Source: Opitutaceae bacterium
GTDB taxonomy: Bacteria; Verrucomicrobiota; Verrucomicrobiia; Opitutales; Opitutaceae
Reading direction: 5' to 3'
NCBI GenBank assembly: GCA_003164715.1
Contig: PLTZ01000031.1
Coordinates: forward strand, 1-33,273
DNA length: 33,273 nt
Below the pieces are notes generated by a model. It worked only from the letters and a program-made list of their open reading frames with translations. It searched no databases and was not told where the DNA came from. Shown here one piece after another: positions 16,648 through 25,558 of the stretch (positions are counted from its first letter, which is position 1; each line of letters opens with the position of its first letter). The translations under genes and the position numbers were made by a program.

Positions 16648-18060
16648 ATGCAGGAGCGAATTGAATTTTCCGGGTTGATGCCGCATGCGCCGATTCTCGT
16701 ACCGGGTGTGGGAGGCGAGCGCCTCGTCCATGTCGAGCGCACGGCCCGTGCGATGGGCATTGTCGCCAGCCGCGCGCTGGCGACGGAACCGGACACCGTG
16801 GTGGTGATTTCGCCGCACTCGCCCAGGCGCCCGGGCGCTTTCGGGCTTTGGCACACACCGAGGCTTTGCGGCTCGCTGGACCAGTTCGGATCGCCGGAGG
16901 ACCGCGTCGACCTGCCGCTGGACCGGGGCTTCACCGACCGGATGGAGCGCGAGGCGGAGCGCCTGGGGCTCCGGACCTGGCGGATCGTCGATGAGCCTTT
17001 GGATCACGGAGCCTTGGTGCCGCTCTGCTACCTCACGTCGGCCGGGTGGAAGGGGCCAACCGTGATCGTCGGCCTGAACTACCCGGGAGAGGGCGGGTTG
17101 GACAAACTCGGCCAGGCCATTGCCGCCACGGCAATGGGGCTCGGCCGGCGAACGGCGGTCATCGCGAGCGGCGACATGAGCCACAGGCTCATCCCGACGG
17201 CGCCGGCGGGCTATGACCCCGAGGCGCGCCGCTTTGACGACGCATTCATTAACCTATTGCGAAAGGGAGCGTTCGGGGAGCTCAGGCAAATCAACCCGGC
17301 CCTTCAGGAGCGGGCCGCCGAGGACGTCGTGGACTCCACCCTGGTGGCCTTGGCGGCCTGCGGCCACCAGGCTGCGGGCCATCACGAGGTGCTCAGTTAC
17401 GAGGGGCCGTTTGGCGTCGGTTACGGCGTGGCGATCCTTTTCGAGCGGGAGCGACCGGGGAGCGCAGGCCCCGCAGCCTCAGGAACCGAGGGCAGGAAGG
17501 TCTCGCGCTTTGAGGAGCTGCCTGCCCTCGCGCGGTGCGCGGTCGAGGCCAGGCTGCTCAGCGGCCCGGCGCAGCCGCCGTTTATCGCCTGTGGAGAGCT
17601 CGCGAGGCCGGGCGCCGTGTTCGTGACCGTGAGAAGCGACACGGGCGAGTTGCGCGGATGCCGGGGAGTCACCGAGCCGCTCGGGCCGGATCTCGTCTCG
17701 GAAACCTGGCGGTGCGCCGTGGCCGCGGCCATCCATGACGGGCGTTTCCCGCCGGTCACGGCCGCGGAGCTGCCGCACATGCGATTCACCGCCACCGTGC
17801 TCGGGCAGCTCGAGCCGGTAGCCTCTCCCAGGGACCTCGACCCGGCCGTCTACGGAGTTCTGGTGTCGGCCGCCGACGGGCGCAGGGGAGTGCTGCTGCC
17901 CGCCATCGAGGGCGTCGGCTCGGTGGGTGAGCAGCTCGCGATTGTTCGGGAAAAGGCGGGTATTTCGGACGACGAGTCCATTCAGATTGAGCGGTTCACG
18001 GCGAAGACCTTCAAGGAGGCGCCGCCTGGACCGGCGGGAGGCGACCATGATGCTGGCTGA
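16648..18060 (+). CDS. AmmeMemoRadiSam system protein: LigB/Memo-like domain fused to AMMECR1
   Basis: A 470-residue two-domain protein. Residues 1-268 form a class III extradiol dioxygenase (LigB/Memo) domain with likely metal-site histidines in MPHAP (H13), ISPHSP (H57), LDH (H120) and SGDMSH (174-179), ending in SYEGPFGVGYG. Residues 285-460 are an AMMECR1 domain with LRGCRG (335-340), where most homologues read LRGCIG, and a C-terminal SIQIERFTAKTF. The start ATG 16648 has an AAGGAGA site at 16631-16637. The next gene overlaps it by 14 bases and encodes the radical SAM partner, so the pair is one translationally coupled cassette. The system is widespread in bacteria and archaea but its reaction is not established; the known component set (AMMECR1, Memo-like, radical SAM) is all here. 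Confidence 0.92.
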   Translation: MQERIEFSGLMPHAPILVPGVGGERLVHVERTARAMGIVASRALATEPDTVVVISPHSPRRPGAFGLWHTPRLCGSLDQFGSPEDRVDLPLDRGFTDRMEREAERLGLRTWRIVDEPLDHGALVPLCYLTSAGWKGPTVIVGLNYPGEGGLDKLGQAIAATAMGLGRRTAVIASGDMSHRLIPTAPAGYDPEARRFDDAFINLLRKGAFGELRQINPALQERAAEDVVDSTLVALAACGHQAAGHHEVLSYEGPFGVGYGVAILFERERPGSAGPAASGTEGRKVSRFEELPALARCAVEARLLSGPAQPPFIACGELARPGAVFVTVRSDTGELRGCRGVTEPLGPDLVSETWRCAVAAAIHDGRFPPVTAAELPHMRFTATVLGQLEPVASPRDLDPAVYGVLVSAADGRRGVLLPAIEGVGSVGEQLAIVREKAGISDDESIQIERFTAKTFKEAPPGPAGGDHDAG

Positions 18061-19135
18061 TGACCCGCGCTTGTCCGCCCACGCGGCGCGCTGGTGGACA
18101 AAACGGCCCGACGGCCGCATCGAGTGCAGGCTGTGCCCGCGCTACTGCAAGCTGCAGAACGGGCAGAAGGGGTTCTGCTTTGTCCGCCAGCGTACGGGCG
18201 ACGAGATGGTGCTTAGCACCTACGGCCGGAGCAGCGGATTCTGCATCGATCCGATCGAGAAGAAGCCGCTCAACCATTTTCTGCCGGGCACCAGCGTGCT
18301 GTCGTTCGGCACGGCGGGGTGCAACCTCGGCTGCAGGTTCTGTCAGAACTGGGATATCAGCAAGGCGCGGGAGTTCGACAGGCTTACCGATGCCGCGTCG
18401 CCCGAGCTGATTGCAAACACGGCGCGGCGCCTCGGCTGCCGTTCGGTGGCGTTCACCTACAATGATCCCGTAATCTTCGCAGAATACGCCATCGATGTCG
18501 CAAAGGCGTGCCGCGAGAGGGAAGTCAGGACCGTGGCAGTGACCGCAGGCTACATTACCGATGAGGCCCGGCCGGAGTTCTTCCAGGCCATGGATGCCGC
18601 GAATGTGGACCTAAAGGGATTCACGAAGGAATTCTACGAGCGGCTCTGCTTCGCCCGGCTGCAGCCGGTGCTCGACACCCTGGTATACCTGCGCAGGGAG
18701 ACCGACGTCTGGCTCGAGGTCACGACGCTGCTGATTCCGGGGCAGAACGACGGCAGCGATGAAATCGAGCGGGCTTCCGACTGGTTCGCCGCCAATCTCG
18801 GGCCCGACGTGCCGTGGCACTTCACCGCGTTCCATCCCGACTTCAGGATGCTCGGCGTTCCACCGACCCCCTCGGCCACGCTTAATCGCGCGCGCGATAT
18901 CGCGCGCTCCAAGGGCCTGAAGTACGTCTATACCGGCAACGTGTTCAGCCGCGCGGGAGGGAGCACCTGGTGCCCGTCGTGCGGCGCGCTCCTGATCGAG
19001 CGCCAGGGGTACGAGTTGGGCTCCTACACTCTGGAACGCAACCGCTGCAGCGCATGCGGCTGCGCCATTGCGGGACGCTTTGAGAGCCATCCGGGGACCT
19101 GGGGGGCGCGCCGCGAACCGGTGCGGCTAAGTTGA
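18047..19135 (+). CDS. amrS: AmmeMemoRadiSam system radical SAM enzyme
   Basis: A 362-residue radical SAM protein. The [4Fe-4S] cluster ligands are C92, C96 and C99 in CNLGCRFC. An N-terminal group (CRLCPRYC with C27, C30, C34, then C44) and C-terminal pairs (CPSC and CSAC) could bind additional metal; the C-terminal part resembles a zinc ribbon. The motif TYNDP and the strand VDLKGF are typical of the pyruvate-formate-lyase-activase-like branch. The start is the first of two tandem ATGs (18047), 5 bases after GGGAGG at 18036-18041, and 14 bases inside the upstream gene. Its substrate is unknown; the tight coupling to the LigB-AMMECR1 protein implies they act together. Cytoplasmic. Confidence 0.92.
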   Translation: MMLADDPRLSAHAARWWTKRPDGRIECRLCPRYCKLQNGQKGFCFVRQRTGDEMVLSTYGRSSGFCIDPIEKKPLNHFLPGTSVLSFGTAGCNLGCRFCQNWDISKAREFDRLTDAASPELIANTARRLGCRSVAFTYNDPVIFAEYAIDVAKACREREVRTVAVTAGYITDEARPEFFQAMDAANVDLKGFTKEFYERLCFARLQPVLDTLVYLRRETDVWLEVTTLLIPGQNDGSDEIERASDWFAANLGPDVPWHFTAFHPDFRMLGVPPTPSATLNRARDIARSKGLKYVYTGNVFSRAGGSTWCPSCGALLIERQGYELGSYTLERNRCSACGCAIAGRFESHPGTWGARREPVRLS

Positions 19136-19293
19136 AGGAGGCGGCCTGTGCGCCGGATGCCCGGGCCGAAGGGGCTCTTTGGGCAGCGTTCGCTTAAAGT
19201 CATTGAAACCCCCACCGGAGCGGTTGCAGTAGGAGGCTGCGCGGCTTCTTGCCCCGAGCGCAGGGGTCCGCAGTCGGCCCTAGCAACCAACAT

Positions 19294-22104
19294 ATGGCGA
19301 ACCCAGCCCCCCTGAATCCGTCGGCCACTCGAATCCGCCCGGCGCGGAACACGCAGGTTGCGCGCGGGCCGTCCGACTTCCGTGGAAGTCCCGTCCGGCC
19401 GCGCGCCGCGGGCGCGAGGCCTCGCGGTGGGGTGCGTGTGCTGCACCGGTGGGCCGTCCCGGCGCTCGCGGCTCTCTTCTTCCTTGGCTGCACGGGCGCG
19501 TCGGCCGCTGAGCCCCGGTCGATCGCAGTCGTGTGGAGGGACGGCGGCGCAAAGGGGCGCATCATCGTTCGGCGCGGGGAGATCATGCGCAGCGGGGTGG
19601 GGGACATCTCGGCGGACGGGTCCTATTCATGCGCGAATTCCCGCAGAATCGAGCTGTCGGTAATCGGGTCGGACGCGCCCGCGAACCCCGGGCGCACGCT
19701 GGTCACGGTGCAGGACGAGAGGGCCCCCTTCACGTTCTTCCTGGGCGACGTCATGGCCGACTATCCCATTTGGATTCCCGCCTACGGCGTCGCCGTGACG
19801 CAGGCGCGCGACCGCCGCGGCTATGAGCAGATTGCCGCGGAACTGCGCTCCCGCGGCCTAAAGTCGGACCTCGGCCGGATCGAGAGCGAGCTCGAGGAGA
19901 CGTTCGAGGGGGCGGCAAAGGTCGTCCGCGACCAGAAGGTCGAGACGTGGCTCGGGCTCGGACGGGACGTTCGGATCTTCGGCGTGGGCCCGCGCCTTGA
20001 CTGGATCCAGCCGCGCTATCCGTACACGGGGTACCCTGTCGTTCCGGGGGACAAGGACACGCCCCAATTGCAGCTGATGCTCGGCCGGGGCTGGGGCGCG
20101 ACCGAGGGCGTCCACCGCCGGCTGGACGGGGGCGTGCTTCCCATTCTCACCGGCACCAGGATTGACGGCGACGTGACCTATCGGGCCACGTTCTTCGCCT
20201 CGCTTGAGTCGAGCCCGCTGCGCGTCGGCAACGTCCGGGGCACCCACTTCCTCGTGGCTGACGGCCTGGGGGCCGGACACATGTTCACGCCGGGCCAGCA
20301 GGCCGAGTTCGACCGCCTGAAACCCGGGGAATTGGACAGGGCTGAGGAGACGGTCCTCTACTCGAGGGTGGTCGCCTTGAACACGGGCGCGGTGCCGCGC
20401 TACGCCTTCGTCAAGGTCCCGGCCGGCGCGCCTGAGTGGGGGGGCAGCTTTGACGGCGGCAGGGGGTGGGGCCGGGTCAAGTCGGGCCAGGTCTACCTCG
20501 TGGGCAAGCTCAACGGCCACGCCCTTCCACAGGAGGAGTCCTCGAAGCTTCTGGCCCCGGGCGAGGAGGCCACGTTCGACTTCTTCGTGCCGCACAGGCC
20601 GATACCAGCGGAGCGGGCCCCGGCCCTTGCCGGGCAGGACTTCGGGGCGCGCCTCGGGGAGGCCCGCGCCTACTGGCGCGCGAAACTCGATACCGCCGCG
20701 AAGGTCCGCCTTCCGGACCCGCGGGTGAACGAGATGATCCAGGCGGGCCTGCTGCACCTGGACCTGGTCACCTACGGGATCGAGCCCCTAGGGACGCTGA
20801 CCTCGCAGATCGGCATCTACAACGCCATCGGCTCGGAGAGTTCGCCGATCATCCAGTTCATGGACTCGATGGGCTGGCACGAGGAGGCGGGCCGTGCGCT
20901 CGGGTATTTTCTCGAGAAGCAGCACGACGACGGCTTCATGCAGAATTTTAGCAACTACATGCTGGAGACCGGCGCGGTCCTCTGGAGCCTCGGCGAGCAC
21001 TACCGCTACACACGTGACCTTGAATGGGTTCGCGGGATCGAGCCGAAGGTGCTGAAGGCCGCCCGGTACCTGCGCGACTGGCGCCGCCGGAACGAAAGAG
21101 AAGAGCTGCGGGGCGGGGGCTACGGGATGCTGGACGGCAAGACCGCGGACCCGGAGGACCCCTTCCGTTCGTTCATGCTCAACGGCTACGCCTACCTGGG
21201 CTTCGCGCGGGTTGCCGAGATGCTGGAGGCGATCGACCCGCCGGAGGCCCGCGTCTGGCGGGAGGAGGCGCAGGGTCTAAGGAAGGACATCCGCACCGCC
21301 TTCTTTGAGACGATGGCGAAATCCCCGGTGGTTCCCCTGGGCAACGGAAGCTGGGTGCCGACCGCGGCGCCCTGGGCGGGCTACAGCGGCCCGGTGATGC
21401 TTCAGGCCGACGGAGGCAGCTGGGACAGCCATGGCACCGTCACGACCCGGGACTCGCTGCTCGGGCCGATTTATCTCATCTTCCAGGAGGTCATCGATCC
21501 GGCCGAGCCCGCGGCGTCCTTCCTCATTTCATACCACAGCGAGCTGATGACGGACCGCAACGCGGCCTTCAGCCAGCCCTACTACAGCCGGCACGCGTGG
21601 GCGCACCTGCAGCGGGGCGAGGTGAAGCCCTTCCTGAAGACCTATTACAACACCGTCGCCAGCCTCGCGGACCGTGAGACCTACACCTTTTGGGAGCATT
21701 ATTTCGGGCAGAGCCCGCACAAGACGCACGAGGAGGGCTGGTTCCTCATGCAGACCCGGTGGATGCTCTACCTCGAAAGGGGCGACACGCTCAACCTCCT
21801 GCCGGGGATACCTAGGGACTACCTATCCGGCGGCAGGACGCTGGAGCTCAATGGGGTGGCCACGTACTTCGGGCCGGCATCGCTCCATGCGGAGGCTTCG
21901 GCGGACGAGACCCGCGTCACGGCTCACGTCGAATGCGACTCGGAGCGCAGGCCGCGGACGGTCCGGATACGCCTTGCGCACCCATCGGGGCTCAGGCCCC
22001 TGAAGGTCGGCGGCGGAACCTACGACGCCGCCACGGAGACCGTGAGCATCTCCCCGTTTTCCGGCACGGCCGACGTGCAGCTCGAGTTTGCGCCCACCCG
22101 CTGA
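19294..22104 (+). CDS. Large exported (alpha/alpha)6-barrel glycosidase-like protein
   Basis: About 936 residues. Export is indicated by the hydrophobic stretch WAVPALAALFFLGCTGASA, with LGC as a possible lipoprotein site. An N-terminal beta-sandwich-rich half leads to a helical barrel from about residue 470, with paired helices and conserved-looking segments (GSESSPIIQFMDSMGWH, QHDDGFMQNFSNYM, WEHYFGQSPHKTHEEGW). This layout matches six-hairpin glycosidases such as GH78/GH15-like groups, but I cannot place it in a known family. Acidic candidates include the DD in HDDGF and the E residues of WEHYFG and HEEGW. The start is uncertain: ATG 19294 is used; TTG 19249 has AGGAGG 12 bases upstream; GTG 19432 would begin right before the signal. 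A hairpin overlaps its stop. Confidence 0.72.
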   Translation: MANPAPLNPSATRIRPARNTQVARGPSDFRGSPVRPRAAGARPRGGVRVLHRWAVPALAALFFLGCTGASAAEPRSIAVVWRDGGAKGRIIVRRGEIMRSGVGDISADGSYSCANSRRIELSVIGSDAPANPGRTLVTVQDERAPFTFFLGDVMADYPIWIPAYGVAVTQARDRRGYEQIAAELRSRGLKSDLGRIESELEETFEGAAKVVRDQKVETWLGLGRDVRIFGVGPRLDWIQPRYPYTGYPVVPGDKDTPQLQLMLGRGWGATEGVHRRLDGGVLPILTGTRIDGDVTYRATFFASLESSPLRVGNVRGTHFLVADGLGAGHMFTPGQQAEFDRLKPGELDRAEETVLYSRVVALNTGAVPRYAFVKVPAGAPEWGGSFDGGRGWGRVKSGQVYLVGKLNGHALPQEESSKLLAPGEEATFDFFVPHRPIPAERAPALAGQDFGARLGEARAYWRAKLDTAAKVRLPDPRVNEMIQAGLLHLDLVTYGIEPLGTLTSQIGIYNAIGSESSPIIQFMDSMGWHEEAGRALGYFLEKQHDDGFMQNFSNYMLETGAVLWSLGEHYRYTRDLEWVRGIEPKVLKAARYLRDWRRRNEREELRGGGYGMLDGKTADPEDPFRSFMLNGYAYLGFARVAEMLEAIDPPEARVWREEAQGLRKDIRTAFFETMAKSPVVPLGNGSWVPTAAPWAGYSGPVMLQADGGSWDSHGTVTTRDSLLGPIYLIFQEVIDPAEPAASFLISYHSELMTDRNAAFSQPYYSRHAWAHLQRGEVKPFLKTYYNTVASLADRETYTFWEHYFGQSPHKTHEEGWFLMQTRWMLYLERGDTLNLLPGIPRDYLSGGRTLELNGVATYFGPASLHAEASADETRVTAHVECDSERRPRTVRIRLAHPSGLRPLKVGGGTYDAATETVSISPFSGTADVQLEFAPTR

Positions 22105-22110
22105 GGGTGG
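22094..22110 (+). terminator. Hairpin with the stop codon in its loop, between convergent genes
   Basis: CCACCC (22094-22099) pairs with GGGTGG (22105-22110); the loop GCTGA contains the stop codon TGA (22102-22104). Only 29 bases separate this gene from the convergent neighbour, so the hairpin may terminate transcripts from either side. No T-run on either strand. Confidence 0.4.
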
Positions 22111-22133
22111 AGCCGCGCCCGGCGCATGAGGGG

Positions 22134-23282
22134 TCAGGCGATCGCGCCGACCTCGACCCACGCCCGCTTCCTCCACGACTCGAGGCCCTTCTCGGCGAGC
22201 TGGACTCCCTTCGCTCCCTCAAGGAGGGTCCACGGGAACGGCTCGTCGTTCACGACGTGCCGCAGGAAGAGCTCCCATTGCGCCTTGAAGGCGTTGTCAT
22301 GGGACGGGTCGTCCGGCATCTTCCTCCAGCCGTCGAAGAACTTGATGGGTTGCTCGATGTCCGGGTTCCACACGGCCCGAGGCGTGTCCTCGGCGCTTTG
22401 GGTCCAGCAGTCGCGCAGGCCGGCCACGGCGGATCCGCGGGCGCCGTCTACATGGAGGGTGAGCAGGTCGTCGCGCCTCACGCGGGTGCACCACGAGCTG
22501 TTGAACTGGACGATGAGCCCCTGGTCGGTCTGCATGGTGGCGTAGAAGGCGTCCTCGGCCGTGCACGCGTAGGCACGTCCCTGCTCGTCGCGGCGCTCGG
22601 GGACGTGCGTGGCGCACAGGCAGGAGATGGCGGCGACCTTCCCGAAGAGGTTGTCGATCACGTAGCGCCAGTGGCAGAGCATGTCGATGGCGATGCCGCC
22701 GCCGTCCTCCTTGCGGTAGTTCCACGAGGGGCGCTGCGCCGGCTGCTTGTCGCCCTCGAACACCCAGTAGCCGAACTCCCCGCGCACGGAGAGAATCCGC
22801 CCGAAGGAGCCCGAGTCGATGAGCGCCCTCAGCTTGCGCAGCCCTCCGAGCCAGAGTTTGTCCTGCACGACGCCGTTCTTCAGGCCCGCGGCCACGCACT
22901 CCCGGTAGAGGGCCGCCGCGGTCGCCGTGTCGGCGGCGGTGGGCTTCTCGCAGTAGATTGCCTTCCCGGCGGCGATGGCCTGCCGGACGGCCGCGGCCCG
23001 GCGGTCCGTGGTCTGCGCGTCAAAGTAGATCCGGTTGAAGGGGTCGGCGAGCGCAGCCTCGAGGCTCGGCGCGACGCGGGAGACGCCGTGGGCCTCGGCG
23101 AGCGCCCGGACCTTGTCCGGATTGCGTCCGACAAGGATCGGGTCGGGCAGGATCATGTCCCCGTTGGCGAGGCGGACGCCGCCCTGCCCGCGGATGGCCA
23201 GCACCGAGCGGATCAGGTGCTGGTTGGTCCCCATGCGCCCCGTGACGCCGTTCATGATGATGCCGATGGTGTGCGTTTTCAT
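22134..23282 (-). CDS. Gfo/Idh/MocA family oxidoreductase
   Basis: A 382-residue NAD(P)-dependent oxidoreductase. The N-terminus has the less common nucleotide loop NGVTGRMG (11-18) and an EKP motif at 112-114. The C-terminal domain includes GGGIAIDMLCHWRYV, which holds the conserved Asp and His of the family. Proteins with this NGVTGRMG start form a recognisable subgroup found in carbohydrate clusters of soil bacteria. It is the last gene of a four-gene minus-strand operon, 40 bases after the TIM-barrel isomerase gene, and probably acts on the same sugar-acid intermediate. The start ATG 23282 lacks a strong ribosome site; an upstream in-frame extension is unlike the family. Substrate not known. 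Confidence 0.88.
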   Translation of the reverse strand: MKTHTIGIIMNGVTGRMGTNQHLIRSVLAIRGQGGVRLANGDMILPDPILVGRNPDKVRALAEAHGVSRVAPSLEAALADPFNRIYFDAQTTDRRAAAVRQAIAAGKAIYCEKPTAADTATAAALYRECVAAGLKNGVVQDKLWLGGLRKLRALIDSGSFGRILSVRGEFGYWVFEGDKQPAQRPSWNYRKEDGGGIAIDMLCHWRYVIDNLFGKVAAISCLCATHVPERRDEQGRAYACTAEDAFYATMQTDQGLIVQFNSSWCTRVRRDDLLTLHVDGARGSAVAGLRDCWTQSAEDTPRAVWNPDIEQPIKFFDGWRKMPDDPSHDNAFKAQWELFLRHVVNDEPFPWTLLEGAKGVQLAEKGLESWRKRAWVEVGAIA

Positions 23283-23322
23283 GCCGAGGTTATCTGGTTG
23301 GCGCCGCGGCCCCGCGGGGGCG

Positions 23323-24153
23323 TCATGCGTGCGCAAGGTAGGCAGCCTTGATGTCCGCGAGGTACTGAGCCTGGTCCGTGGCCCACAGCCGGCGCGAGAA
23401 GATCTCGACCTCGACGAAACCCCTGAACCCGGCCTCTTCGACCCATCCGCGGATCTGCCGGATCGGGATGCAGCCTTCGCCCATCAGGCCGCGGTCCTCG
23501 AGGAGGTCGACGGTGGGCGTCCGCCAGTCAGAGACGTGAAAGGCGAAGAGCGTTCCCTCGCGCCCGCAGGCCCGGATCTCGCCCTCAAGGCGGTCGTCCC
23601 ACCACGTGTGGTACACGTCGACGGCGATCCCGAGCCAGGGGGAGGCGAGCTGCCTGCAGGTCGCGCGGGCCTGGCCCATGGTGCTCACGGCCGAGCGGTC
23701 GGCGGCGTACATGGGGTGCAGCGGCTCGATGGCGAGCCGGACCCCGGCGGCCGCGGCGTGCGGGAGCACGGAGGCGATGCCCTCGGCGATCTGCCCGCGC
23801 GACCGCGCCAGAGGCTGGTCCTGCGCGGAGCCGCAGACGAGCACGACGAGCGGGGCGCCGAGCGCGGCGGCCTCGTCCACGCACCGGCGGTTCTCGTCGA
23901 TCGCCCTCTCGCGGCCCTCGGCCGACGCGGCCGGGAAGAACCCCCCGCGGCACAGCGACACAACCGTGAGGCCGTGGTCGCGCAGCAGCTGCCCCGCGGC
24001 GGCGGGCCCTGTCCCGGCGAGCGCGTTCCTCCAGACGGTGACGCCCTTCACGCCGGCGTCGGCGTAGCGGCGGGCGCACTGCGCGAGCGTCCACGGCTTC
24101 GTGGTCATCGTGTGGAGGCACAGGCGGGACGCGTCGGTGAGGGGAGGGGCCAT
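23323..24153 (-). CDS. Sugar phosphate isomerase/epimerase-like TIM barrel
   Basis: A 276-residue AP-endonuclease-2-type TIM barrel of the IolE/IolI/hydroxypyruvate isomerase class. Metal-binding residues are visible in order: E143 in IEPLHP, D179 and H182 in AVDVYH, H206 in FAFHVSD and E250 in FVEVEIF. It has no signal peptide. It probably isomerises or epimerises a keto sugar or sugar acid in the cytoplasm. It sits between GH88 (13 bases before its start) and Gfo/Idh/MocA genes in one operon, a combination typical of polysaccharide or inositol-like use. The start ATG 24153 has GCC-rich context and no strong ribosome site; translation may depend on coupling with the upstream gene. Confidence 0.88.
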   Translation of the reverse strand: MAPPLTDASRLCLHTMTTKPWTLAQCARRYADAGVKGVTVWRNALAGTGPAAAGQLLRDHGLTVVSLCRGGFFPAASAEGRERAIDENRRCVDEAAALGAPLVVLVCGSAQDQPLARSRGQIAEGIASVLPHAAAAGVRLAIEPLHPMYAADRSAVSTMGQARATCRQLASPWLGIAVDVYHTWWDDRLEGEIRACGREGTLFAFHVSDWRTPTVDLLEDRGLMGEGCIPIRQIRGWVEEAGFRGFVEVEIFSRRLWATDQAQYLADIKAAYLAHA

Positions 24154-24166
24154 GGCGGCGCGCGAC

Positions 24167-25546
24167 CTATAGGCCGAAGAACGTGTAGTGGGGCTTGCGC
24201 TCGGCCATCCGCTTGATGAGCAGCGCGAGCTCCCGGGCATGGTAGTCGCCCCACATGCTCGATTCGCCGCAGGGGACCTTCCGGCCCGCCGGCACGTGGT
24301 CCCATCCCCGGGGCCGGTGGTAGACCGTGTGGAGCAGGAGCCCCTGGTGGCGCGGCGAGGTGGAGAGGTAGGGCTCGCTGAAGATCGTCCGGGCGATGGT
24401 GAGCCCGGCGGCGAGGTAGCGGTCGCCGGCCCCGGACGGGCGCCTGGCGAGCAGATACCGTCCGAGCCTGACGAGGCCCTGCGCCGCGATGGCCGCAGCC
24501 GAGCTGTCGACCGGCTCGTGTTCGTTGAAGGGATCGGCGGGCCGCTCGAGGTAGGCGCCGAGCCGCTCAAGGCCGGGGGCGCCGGTGTCCCAGTAGGGCA
24601 CGCCGTCCGTGGGCGTCTGCGCGAGGAAGTAGTCGGCCGTCACGCGGGCCACCCTCAGGAACCGGCCCATGACGGCTGCCTTGCCCCCGTGCGCCTTCAG
24701 CTCGCCGTCGGAGAGCGTGTCGAGGAATTCGAGCTGCTCCGCATAGCCGCAGAGGATCCAGGCCAGGCCCCGCGTCCACGTGGTGAAGGGCGAGTAGCCC
24801 TGCTGCGTGCTCGGGCAGCGGTAGGAGCCGTCGATCAGGTCGAAGATCGACTCGTGGGCGACTCGCCCGGGCACGTCGTAGCGGTCGCGTCCCTCGCCGA
24901 AATAGACGTTGTAGCGCGCGGTCGTCTCGGCGTGATCGAGGAGGCGCCCGAGGAGCGAGATCCTCCTGTCGCCCTCGCCCATGAGGCAGTGGCCGAGCCT
25001 GTGCGCGAGCGCGAGGATGCGCAGCGAGCGGATCGTGTCGGCGAAGAGCGAATGGGGTCCGTTGAAGGAATAGACGTAGCCGAGCCCCCCGGGAAGCCCC
25101 GTCCAGCGCGCCGCCTGCACGGCGCCCGAGACCTTCAGGGCGAGCTCGTAGAAACGGACCTCGCCCTCGTCGGCCTCCATAGCGCCGGACACCGCAAGGT
25201 GGTAGAGGTTGCCGTAGGTCGAGACGTTGTTGAACCCGTGGTCGTGGACCCCCACGTGGCTCACGTGGGCGGCCATGTGCCGGATCGTGCCGGTGCGCCC
25301 GATGGCAAGGGCCCGCCTGTCGCCCGTGGCGGCAAACTGCAGGATCGCCGAGCCGAACTGGAAGCCCTGGGTCCATTCCGTCCAGCCGCGCGACGTGTAC
25401 TTCCCGCCGACCGTGACCACGGGGGATCCGGCCATGGGGTTCCAGCTGCGGTCGAGCGCGAACACCTTCCTGGCGGACAGCTCGAAGAGGCGGTCGATGT
25501 CCCCGCGCAGGGTCCCCGGCGTGAGTGAGGTGTCGATGCGGAGCAT
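24167..25546 (-). CDS. GH88-like unsaturated uronyl hydrolase
   Basis: A 459-residue (alpha/alpha)6-barrel protein of the unsaturated glucuronyl hydrolase type. Key features follow the GH88 order. HDHGF holds D102, matching the first catalytic Asp (HDxGF). SLFADTIRSL holds D170 in the position of the second. A segment HAETTARYNV, the motif TWTRGLAW (usual form WARGQAW) and DSSAAAIAAQGL follow. It would remove 4,5-unsaturated uronic acid from oligosaccharides left by a polysaccharide lyase. No signal peptide is visible, so the oligosaccharide should be imported first. It starts 12 bases after the SDR gene in the same operon. The glycan could be rhamnogalacturonan, ulvan or a glycosaminoglycan; the nearby rhamnose mutarotase favours a rhamnose-containing one. 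Confidence 0.86.
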   Translation of the reverse strand: MLRIDTSLTPGTLRGDIDRLFELSARKVFALDRSWNPMAGSPVVTVGGKYTSRGWTEWTQGFQFGSAILQFAATGDRRALAIGRTGTIRHMAAHVSHVGVHDHGFNNVSTYGNLYHLAVSGAMEADEGEVRFYELALKVSGAVQAARWTGLPGGLGYVYSFNGPHSLFADTIRSLRILALAHRLGHCLMGEGDRRISLLGRLLDHAETTARYNVYFGEGRDRYDVPGRVAHESIFDLIDGSYRCPSTQQGYSPFTTWTRGLAWILCGYAEQLEFLDTLSDGELKAHGGKAAVMGRFLRVARVTADYFLAQTPTDGVPYWDTGAPGLERLGAYLERPADPFNEHEPVDSSAAAIAAQGLVRLGRYLLARRPSGAGDRYLAAGLTIARTIFSEPYLSTSPRHQGLLLHTVYHRPRGWDHVPAGRKVPCGESSMWGDYHARELALLIKRMAERKPHYTFFGL

Positions 25547-25558
25547 GGGCGCGGCGCT

